A stretch of DNA of 41,795 bases from an uncultured Clostridia bacterium (GTDB taxonomy: Bacteria > Bacillota > Clostridia > TANB77 > CAG-508): contig CAKOYB010000010.1 in the NCBI GenBank assembly GCA_934130435.1, forward strand, positions 1 to 41,795, written 5' to 3'. The notes beneath the pieces were generated by a model. It was given only the letters and a program-made list of their open reading frames with translations, had not been told where the DNA came from and made no database searches. Positions 35,001-41,795 of the stretch are shown in pieces. Numbering within the stretch: position 1 is the first letter of the stretch; every line of letters begins with the position of its first letter. The position numbers were made by a program, and so were the translations under genes.

Positions 35001-36556
35001 CTCAAGATATTCCTTTAGAAAAATTAGGAGAAGAAGTTAGCTTAAAAATATATAGTAATTATGACAATAAAATGTATAATTCAAATACATTAAAAAAATA
35101 TATAAACCAAGCAGATGCTGGAATTACTGCTGAAGTGGTAGAAGACAATAAAGAGTATACAATAAAGCACGGAGATGAAAGAGAATATACAATAGAAGTA
35201 AAAAACAAAGGAAAGCAAAACTTAAACGACGTACAGTTAATACAAAACCTAGATAAAGGATTAGAAATAGAAAGTGCAGCGTTAATAAGAGAAGACGGAA
35301 GCATATCTGACATGGAGATTTCTAATGTAAATTCATTAGAATATGAATTTTCACTAAAATCGGAAGAAAAAGTAACAATTAAAATAAAAATAAAGGCAAA
35401 TCAATCTGAAATGCAAACTGATGCTACCCAACTATTAAACGAAATAACTATAATTTGTAAGGACAATAAAGAAAAGATTTTTTCAAAAAATTATATTATA
35501 AGAAGAGTTGACTTTGAAGATGGGGATGGATTAGATGACAAAGAAAATCCAGAAGATCCAGATAATCCGGATAACCCTGATATTAAGGATGAAACAAAGG
35601 AAATAAACGGAATTGTTTGGCTAGATGAGAATAAAAATGGAAAAAGAGAAGAAAAAGAATATAGATTTCCAAATATAAAAGTAAGTATTTTTAACAAAAA
35701 AACAAAAGAATTACACGAAGTTTTAACAGACGAAAACGGAACTTATTCTTTAAAAGTTAAACCTAGTACATATATAATAATATTTGAATTTGATACAGAT
35801 AAATATAACCTAGCAGAATATCAAAAACAGGGAATTGAAGATGGAATTAATTCAGATGTTATATTATCTAATGTGACTTTGAATGGTATAACCAAGAAGA
35901 TGGCAGTTACAAATGAAATAGTGGTTGATAAGTCAAACGTAAATAACATTGATATGGGACTTATAGAAAAACAGAAATTTGACTTATCTCTGGAGAAATC
36001 AATTACAAAAGTAGTAGTAAAAAATAATAAAGAAACAAGAACAATAAATTATAAACAGACAAAACTTGCAAAGGTTGATTTAGTAGCTAAGTATATCAAT
36101 AATACAAATGTTTTTATAGAGTATACTTTTACCATAAAGAATAATGGAGATGTACCAGGATATGTCGGAAAAATTAAAGACAATATACCAAATGGTCTAT
36201 CATTTAGTTCAGAAATAGATAAAGACTGGTATAAAGGCTCAGATGGAATGTTATACAACAATGAACTATCAAATACGGTAATAAATCCAGGAGATACAAA
36301 ACAAGTAACTTTGACCTTAGAAAAACAAATGAATGGAGAAGAAACAGGAACAATTAGAAATACAGCAAACATTCAAGAAATTAAAAATTTGAGTGGAATC
36401 GATGATGAAGATAATTCAAATAATAAAGACACTGCAGAAGTAATATTATCAATAAAAACTGGAAGTCCTGCAATGTATATAAGTATATCATTAATGTGCA
36501 TTGCAATAATAGGAACAGGAGCATATATAATAAACAAAAAAGTTTTAAAAGACTAG
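32030..36556 (+). CDS. Large secreted surface protein with SdrD-B-like and DUF11 domains
   Basis: 1508-residue predicted cell-surface protein. Signal peptide MKRFSEKVLSGAIAFILTF... with cleavage expected near residue 35. The first ~1150 residues are beta-rich, acidic and Asn/Lys-rich with no family I can name; parts with NNSGVDMQGLKI and NKGKQNLNDVQL resemble DUF11-type beta domains. An Asp/Pro linker at about 1163-1185 (ENPEDPDNPDNPDI) leads to a SdrD-B-like domain (INGIVWLDENKNGKREEKEY, about 1190-1275), then a DUF11 domain (FDLSLEKSI..., about 1315-1470). A C-terminal hydrophobic helix with basic tail (TGSPAMYISISLMCIAIIG...KKVLKD) anchors it; there is no LPXTG sortase signal. Ribosome site AAGGAG. 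The second large protein follows after 16 bp. Confidence 0.85.
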   Translation: MKRFSEKVLSGAIAFILTFSNFGLLGNGIMSVIAEDTAIEEISNKIDLSYNISKYVQYENEKYKGVLVQEKIYIKQKEDQNNHYQVLKNKMEITVPKINNQLPEINVIANSTESTNGKLKFETDFSEENWKYNEETKKIEINYENKDNYNEYKENSIDEFEITYNYPESSYSGYENPVELPIEISLNRTLKNNKEKIDINKEVSEIKKLEEKIGNIVSYNIEEIGEIYKGYMYTSKIKNMNKETQYETKDIINISNINMIDKIEAKKENTTYKTLESEEGLDAKEVTYKQSKINKNCFDKIIGKDGFIEIYTNENIKLYTVEYYKTEDEIKLIKEDKEGKKEEIQNSEIILNYPTGIRNIKIKTSKPISCGEIEIINTKTISGETEKELFELQSIKQLVEKTEVIGIKAVEKEDINENDSTLIQICKNEEEKLIETKEPTKKVEWEISQNNWTILENNKIKINATLRDNDSQFMLFNSPVLRIDLPEALIDNINGQVSLLYGNGLEIENSIINKKNIEIQIKGEQNDYSSSETEGTKLVIELDVSMKKNIPTQKANLKLNCIENNKVITTQNKEIKLQSKESVLMINNIKYADKSITTYNSNERVGEITVGDNKEVEQSTEILNDYDYEISDVEIIEEVITQNKENNIYIQEIKTNEDIIVSYSEDGINFLEKDKVKDFNKIGFYKISLINPIKSKELKELKINYNIIDDINAGSIINIKTLVKYKIKQTNLSEESNIKLKVNKSIVKNMMNSFSVNNTQNEEVQKILDKLDIDMQILVDDKALENNEQLKQGQYFKYKVTVANNSGVDMQGLKISSIVENLRYYELRNDKLEGTRYYESDESNIREKETDIKANEKFSWEYEVVVKNDAKDIKNTIQIGLQNQTKKLERVTNVEEAKIKLNIEYEFNYEVKVSDKSYFTFFIHVTNLTNEEIKDLPLSCDIPELLRITNNMNSYEDYGISKVENTDNNITWTLASIGAKEKKTILIRTKPQDIPLEKLGEEVSLKIYSNYDNKMYNSNTLKKYINQADAGITAEVVEDNKEYTIKHGDEREYTIEVKNKGKQNLNDVQLIQNLDKGLEIESAALIREDGSISDMEISNVNSLEYEFSLKSEEKVTIKIKIKANQSEMQTDATQLLNEITIICKDNKEKIFSKNYIIRRVDFEDGDGLDDKENPEDPDNPDNPDIKDETKEINGIVWLDENKNGKREEKEYRFPNIKVSIFNKKTKELHEVLTDENGTYSLKVKPSTYIIIFEFDTDKYNLAEYQKQGIEDGINSDVILSNVTLNGITKKMAVTNEIVVDKSNVNNIDMGLIEKQKFDLSLEKSITKVVVKNNKETRTINYKQTKLAKVDLVAKYINNTNVFIEYTFTIKNNGDVPGYVGKIKDNIPNGLSFSSEIDKDWYKGSDGMLYNNELSNTVINPGDTKQVTLTLEKQMNGEETGTIRNTANIQEIKNLSGIDDEDNSNNKDTAEVILSIKTGSPAMYISISLMCIAIIGTGAYIINKKVLKD

Positions 36557-36572
36557 GAGGAATAAAACACAT

Positions 36573-39500
36573 ATGAAAAAGAAAAAGCTTCTTTTAATAC
36601 TATTAATTATAATAGGTTCTTTAATAATATTAAAACCAAATGCAAAAGCTACTTTTCCAGAATACTACCATAACTTTGTATCAAATAATTCTGAAAAATA
36701 CGGTAGAAGGCTATGGGATGATTTTTTTAAACTTACATATAAAACATATGGAAATAAAATATACAAAAGGCACAGTAATTCGTATTTTAAAAGATTAACT
36801 TCATGCACACGTTATGGAACGAACTGTTTGATTTGTAAAAAATCTGGTAATGATGGATATACAAGGTCAAATTTACGTTATGATGAAGAAGATAAAGAAG
36901 ATGTTTATACAGACTATTCATATTATATGACTCACTATTCAAATATTTGGTGCACTAACCATAAGGCTATAGATTTAGATGGAGATCAAAATGTTTTTAA
37001 ACTAAATGAAATTGTTGACTTAAGCATGAATACTACAACAGGAAATGCCACATATAAATTTAATAGTAAACAAACTAAATATGTAGATGCAAGTAGTAGT
37101 GAACAAAAAACTGAAATAGCAAGAATGTCTTATTTATGTTATTTTTTAACAAAACACAAAGATGAAAGACCAAAAGAGTTTAAAAGGAATGGAACAGGAA
37201 CATATAATACATCTCATAGTAATAGTCATGGACTTTTCTTCGAAGGACAATACGAGATTTGGAGTGGAACATGGAATAATTTCTACGAGGAAATTTTAAA
37301 AAAAGATACTAATAGAGAAGTAAGAAATAATTTTAAACCAACAACAAATTTAGATGAAGAAGCAAACCGATTATCTAATAAGTATACTTATAGTGATAAT
37401 ATTAAACATGGGGATGATCAAAGAAAATATATAAATTATGTTAATGGTAAAGTTAAACTAAAAATCGTTAAAGAAACAAAACCACAATTAGAAACAGGAA
37501 GTTTTAGCATTTCTGATAAAACATATAAAACAAAAATAGGTCCATATAAAATAAATCATAATTATAGTTTAGTAAATACAGGATTCGTTAATGTAACTAT
37601 AAACGTAAATGGAAGTAACAAAAATGGAATATTAAAAAAAGACTCAAACGGGCAAACATATATTTATTTAGCATCCAATATAAAGTCAATTAACAGTTTA
37701 AAAATTACAGAAACATATACATATTATAGAGCAAGGTTATTATTATTTTCAGGATCAGCATTACAAACAAGAACAGTAGTAAAAGGAGAAAAAAAGACTT
37801 ATACTAATAGTATAACACTAGAAAATCCTACCCCAGTAACCAATATATCAATTGAAAAGACAGTATACTCATATAATGGAACAAGAGTTACTAATGATAG
37901 AACAAATCAAAAAGCTGGTGTAGCAGGAGCAAATGGAAACATTAGAGCAGGAAGAACTGTTAAACAGGATAAAAAGAAAAATAATCCAGTTCAAGGAAAT
38001 AATATTACAGAGAGTACTTGGATAACATACCAAATAACATTACATAATAGCTCGAATATTCCAGCCAGTGTTAAAATTCAAGATCTATTGCCTTTAGGAA
38101 CAAGCAAATATTACTGGGGAAATTATAGTAGCAGCAATAACTCAAAAGCAAATAGTGCACCTGGAAACAGGGTTATATCAAAGGACAACATTAATGTTGA
38201 GGGGAAAGATACGGCTGAAACCAATGTGTATCTTACGGTATTATTTAATTCGACAGGACTTAAGGAAAACAAAGCAGAAATTACAAGTACAGGAAATGCA
38301 ATAAATAAGGGAACTTATAGACAAGTGGATTATGATTATGTAAAAATTGGAACAGACTTCAAAGAAGCTAATATATCACTTCAAAAGTATATTTGTGCAA
38401 TAAACAATAGTGGAATAAAACTTAATGTACAAAACAGTCAATACACAAGAAAGAGTAAATGGGCAAGAACTACAGAAGATGAATTAAATATAACAGGTGA
38501 TTACTATAATTATGTAGGCGATCAAGTGAAACCAGAAGACTTCACAGAGGATAGAACAAAATATAACAATCCTGTTAAAATTTTAAAAGGTGATAAAGTA
38601 ATATATAGAGTACTTTTATATAGAAACAGTGAAATAGCAGATAATGTTACAGTAAATTTGAATGATGTAGTATCTAATACAGGTTCAGCAACACACTACA
38701 AAGTATTTACTATAACCGAAGCAAATGGAAACAACACAAAAACTAATATAGACAATACGGCAGACGAATTTAATAACCAAAAAACTAAAATACAACAAGC
38801 AGCAGCTGAATGTGCAAGTCAAGCTGGACCAGAAGATATGACAAAATTAGAAAATAGCACTATTTCTATTCCACAATTAAAATTTTGTAAAAAAAGTAAC
38901 AAATATATTGATTGTTATATAGTAGTCTATTATGGTGGAACGATTAACAGCGGTATTCAAGAAAATAAAGTCTCAATAAGGTCAACAAGTGTATATAATA
39001 ATACCGATTTTAGAACTCAAGATTTAGACTATATTCAAATGGTTGATAAAGATATTTCACTTCAAAAATATATTACAAAGGTTAATAATATAAACGTTGA
39101 GAATAGAGAAGATAGAAAAGCTACTGATAATGAAGAACAAATAAAAACACAAATATCACAAAATATCATTTCTAAAAGCGATGCTATAATGAAGTCAAAG
39201 GATCCAGTAATTATAGATGGACCTAATGATACTGTAACTTATAACATAAGAGTTTACAATAATACACAGTATGAAGCAAAATATGTAAGAATTATAGAAA
39301 CAATTCCGAGAAAAGCAGAAAACATAAATGATCCTACAGAAAATGTATCTAATAAAAACTATAATATAATGTCTAAATCAATATTCTATAGCTCAAATTA
39401 TACATGGAGTACATGGGGAGGTTCTATTGAAAGAGGATATGTAAGGCTTATAACGACAATAGAAAGTATCCCAGCAAATGAATATAGAGATATAGAAATT

Positions 39501-41795
39501 ACACTAAAAGGGTTTACTGAATATACAAATACAAAGAATGAGGCTTATATACCAGCTTCAGATAGACAATCATTGTATAGAATTTTTGATGAAGACTATA
39601 TAAAAATAAGACCAACTAAGGACGTTTCTGTGCAAAAATTTATAGTTGGAACAAATAGAGATCAGGAGATTGATTCAAGAAACAATTTATTTGCAGATGA
39701 AGAAGCACAAAGAGATAATAAGCCAATTTACAAAGATATAAGTTCTAATAAACAAGTTTTTGTTGATGAAGATGATAGTGTGAATTTAAAAGAAAATAGT
39801 GCAATATCAATATATCCAGGTGACATGGTTTATTATAAGATAACTTTCTATAATAATACAAACGACACAGCTGTAGTAGAGGCAAACGATATTCTTCCGG
39901 ATGGAGCTATAAACTACAAAATTGCTGAAGAAAGTAATAAGAGTATTTTGGAAATGTTCCCTAAGAATCAGGAAAACAGTGGAACTATAGATGCAAACAG
40001 TAACAACAGAAAAATAAGTTTGAACTTTTCAATGAATGGAAATAGTAGTAAAACATATTATATTGCTGTAAAACATAAAGAATCAAGTTCTGAAATACAA
40101 AAGAATGAAGTAATTATTAATCACGTTAATGGAGGAAACATTGAAACATACAGAACAAGTGATGCAGATTATGTTCAAATTAAAAAATATAATTTAAGCT
40201 TAGAAAAATATGTAAATAAAATAGGAAATATTTTAGAAAATAAAAATTTAAAAGAACAAAGTGGAAGAGAAGGAAAACAATTATATGTAGATGCAACTAA
40301 TTACAAAGAAAATAACCCTGTACTTGTAAAAAATGGAGAAGGAGTAGAATACAAGATAACCATAAAAAACAATGGTGAAATAAGTGCAATTGCAAGTAAG
40401 ATTGAAGAAACACTTAGTAGAATTGCTGACTTTGAAGTTAGAAATGGATTACAGTTTGCAGTAGAAGCAGAATATAATGAAGAAAAAATAAACCACGAAC
40501 TAAATGAAAATGGACACTACATAAAGTTTATTAGTGTACAAGGAAATACATTAACAATTGAAAACAATGTATTATTACAACCAGGCGAAGAGATGATAAT
40601 AACATTTAAAGGTTTATTTACAAATAGAGAAAGTGATGTAACTACAAATACAGCAACAATTACAGAAGTAAAAAATGAAGATAATGTTATAGTAAGTGAG
40701 AATACCACAGATAATAGTGATTCTGATTACATTATAAGCAAGGGATATGACCTATCTATAGAAAAATATATAAATAAAGTTGGAAATACTACAATAACTG
40801 GCAGAATAGGAAAACAAATATATGTTGATCGCAGCTATAAACAAAGCAATCCAGTAAAAGTCGGCAAAGGAAGCGATATTGAGTATTATATAACTGTAAG
40901 AAATAATGGAACAAAAAAGGCAATAGCAAAAGAAATTACAGACTACATAGATGAAAATGTAGACATAAACCAAAGATTTAATAATTATTCAATACATGCT
41001 ATATATAAAGGCCAAACAATAGGGGAAATACCAAACGAGAATGGATACTATATAAAAGCAGAAAAAAATGAAAATAACCAAATAATAATTGAAAATAATA
41101 TAGCACTTGAAGCTGGAGATGAACTGAATATAGTATTTAAAGGCATACAAATAAACATAGATAACGATAGCGTTACGAATACTGCAGAGATAACTAAGAT
41201 AACTAACGAACAAGATGAAGAAGTTGATGATGTAGATAGAAACGATAATAAAGATGAAGATTATTTAGATATTCCAAACTATGATTTAGGAATAGAAAAA
41301 TATATAAGCAAAATAGACAACACTGAGATAAATCAAAGACAAGAAAAACCAGAATATAAGGATGAAACAAAAAATAAACAAAGAAACCCTGAAACGGTAG
41401 AGAAAAATCAAATCATAACATATACAATAAAACTTACTAACTATGGTGAAGAACTAATAAAAAGAGCAAATGTAAAAGATATATTACCAAATGGAGTTGA
41501 ACTTGCAACTAATGAATTAGAAGATATGGCTTTAAACGGAAATGAATTGTCTATAAATTTAAATAACATAAACATCAATCCCGGAGAATCAAAAACATTT
41601 GAAATAAAAGTAAAAGTAATTGAACCTAATATTTCCTTAAACATCATGAAAAACACAGCTACAATCATAAAAATTTACAACGAAAACGATATAGAAGTAG
41701 TAGATAATAATGAAAATAATAATGCAGATTCAGACTATATCCAAATGAAAGATATAGAAATATCAGGAAAAGTATGGAACGATAAGACATTAAAT
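36573..41795 (+). CDS. Giant surface protein with DUF11-type repeats, 3'-truncated
   Basis: Open to the window end: 1741 codons without a stop, start ATG at 36573 after AGGAGG. Signal peptide MKKKKLLLILLIIIGSLIIL, cleavage near NAKA. Residues ~30-250 form a distinct region with Cys78, 85, 88, 127 and 189 (CTRYGTNCLICKK). From about residue 424 a tandem array begins: each unit opens with a variant of D-[LI]-S-[LIV]-[QE]-K-[YF]-[IV], at residues 424, 600, 827, 1017, 1207, 1393 and 1571, so units are about 180-225 residues. They contain DUF11-type segments (VKNGEGVEYKITIKNNG, GDTVYYKITFYNNT-like). The last residues (IEISGKVWNDKTLN) start an SdrD-B-like domain. It probably forms an operon with the upstream surface gene and makes a long rod on the cell surface; adhesion is inferred. 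Confidence 0.88.
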   Translation, partial: MKKKKLLLILLIIIGSLIILKPNAKATFPEYYHNFVSNNSEKYGRRLWDDFFKLTYKTYGNKIYKRHSNSYFKRLTSCTRYGTNCLICKKSGNDGYTRSNLRYDEEDKEDVYTDYSYYMTHYSNIWCTNHKAIDLDGDQNVFKLNEIVDLSMNTTTGNATYKFNSKQTKYVDASSSEQKTEIARMSYLCYFLTKHKDERPKEFKRNGTGTYNTSHSNSHGLFFEGQYEIWSGTWNNFYEEILKKDTNREVRNNFKPTTNLDEEANRLSNKYTYSDNIKHGDDQRKYINYVNGKVKLKIVKETKPQLETGSFSISDKTYKTKIGPYKINHNYSLVNTGFVNVTINVNGSNKNGILKKDSNGQTYIYLASNIKSINSLKITETYTYYRARLLLFSGSALQTRTVVKGEKKTYTNSITLENPTPVTNISIEKTVYSYNGTRVTNDRTNQKAGVAGANGNIRAGRTVKQDKKKNNPVQGNNITESTWITYQITLHNSSNIPASVKIQDLLPLGTSKYYWGNYSSSNNSKANSAPGNRVISKDNINVEGKDTAETNVYLTVLFNSTGLKENKAEITSTGNAINKGTYRQVDYDYVKIGTDFKEANISLQKYICAINNSGIKLNVQNSQYTRKSKWARTTEDELNITGDYYNYVGDQVKPEDFTEDRTKYNNPVKILKGDKVIYRVLLYRNSEIADNVTVNLNDVVSNTGSATHYKVFTITEANGNNTKTNIDNTADEFNNQKTKIQQAAAECASQAGPEDMTKLENSTISIPQLKFCKKSNKYIDCYIVVYYGGTINSGIQENKVSIRSTSVYNNTDFRTQDLDYIQMVDKDISLQKYITKVNNINVENREDRKATDNEEQIKTQISQNIISKSDAIMKSKDPVIIDGPNDTVTYNIRVYNNTQYEAKYVRIIETIPRKAENINDPTENVSNKNYNIMSKSIFYSSNYTWSTWGGSIERGYVRLITTIESIPANEYRDIEITLKGFTEYTNTKNEAYIPASDRQSLYRIFDEDYIKIRPTKDVSVQKFIVGTNRDQEIDSRNNLFADEEAQRDNKPIYKDISSNKQVFVDEDDSVNLKENSAISIYPGDMVYYKITFYNNTNDTAVVEANDILPDGAINYKIAEESNKSILEMFPKNQENSGTIDANSNNRKISLNFSMNGNSSKTYYIAVKHKESSSEIQKNEVIINHVNGGNIETYRTSDADYVQIKKYNLSLEKYVNKIGNILENKNLKEQSGREGKQLYVDATNYKENNPVLVKNGEGVEYKITIKNNGEISAIASKIEETLSRIADFEVRNGLQFAVEAEYNEEKINHELNENGHYIKFISVQGNTLTIENNVLLQPGEEMIITFKGLFTNRESDVTTNTATITEVKNEDNVIVSENTTDNSDSDYIISKGYDLSIEKYINKVGNTTITGRIGKQIYVDRSYKQSNPVKVGKGSDIEYYITVRNNGTKKAIAKEITDYIDENVDINQRFNNYSIHAIYKGQTIGEIPNENGYYIKAEKNENNQIIIENNIALEAGDELNIVFKGIQINIDNDSVTNTAEITKITNEQDEEVDDVDRNDNKDEDYLDIPNYDLGIEKYISKIDNTEINQRQEKPEYKDETKNKQRNPETVEKNQIITYTIKLTNYGEELIKRANVKDILPNGVELATNELEDMALNGNELSINLNNININPGESKTFEIKVKVIEPNISLNIMKNTATIIKIYNENDIEVVDNNENNNADSDYIQMKDIEISGKVWNDKTLN

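Noticed and set aside
36430..36556. LPXTG sortase signal at the end of the first giant surface protein
   Set aside because: The C-terminus has TGSPAMY before the helix, not LPXTG or a close variant; only a membrane anchor with a basic tail is supported.
1..41795. tRNA or rRNA genes
   Set aside because: No cloverleaf with T-loop GGTTCGA-type sequence or rRNA-like conserved stretch was seen by eye; a tRNAscan-SE run would settle this.

Overview
The window is a 41.8 kb piece of a low-G+C chromosome. Arginine is mostly AGA, strong GGAGG ribosome sites precede nearly every gene, and the gene content (gdpP-rplI-dnaB, SMC, a LytTR/DUF3021 pair, a SpoVD-like PBP with PASTA domains) points to the Firmicutes, most likely an uncultured gut-type clostridium. 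Species cannot be read from the sequence alone.

Layout. 1-6165: rpoB (5' end outside the window) and rpoC. 6268-10118: gdpP-rplI-dnaB, a c-di-AMP phosphodiesterase with ribosomal protein L9 and the replicative helicase. 10146-13370: an accessory island with a minus-strand HD-GYP gene, then a pilin-like gene with a lectin-fold-like tail, enclosed by two 104-bp palindromic repeats and preceded by an (AC)13 tract. 13371-16913: smc. 16960-17121: a 53-residue gene on the minus strand. 17370-22018: the str block rpsL-rpsG-fusA and, with its own promoter, tuf. 22238-24662: three genes of unknown function, the last membrane-anchored. 25165-26068: LytTR regulator plus DUF3021 membrane protein. 26415-27775: plsX and acpP of fatty acid and phospholipid synthesis. 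27987-30704 (minus strand): a small membrane export protein and a class B penicillin-binding protein split by a one-base frameshift. 30907-31776: rsmA. 32030 to the end: two very large secreted surface proteins with repeated DUF11-type domains, the second running off the window.

Most genes are housekeeping: transcription, translation, replication, chromosome segregation, lipid synthesis. The unusual material lies between them. Two separate families of short structured repeats are present. Family 1 (104 bp, two full copies and one diverged core copy) brackets the pilin-like gene. Family 2 (130 bp, two intact copies and one interrupted) sits in three intergenic gaps, each time directly after the T-tract of an intrinsic terminator and in the same orientation to it. 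In both families the copies differ at paired positions so that pairing is kept, which argues that the fold itself is selected. The pilin-like gene ends in a region that resembles the variable lectin-fold targets of diversity-generating retroelements, although no reverse transcriptase or template repeat is in the window. Other points worth attention are the PBP frameshift between two catalytic motifs, a promoter-served 53-codon gene, and the separation of rpoBC from the str genes by about 11 kb.
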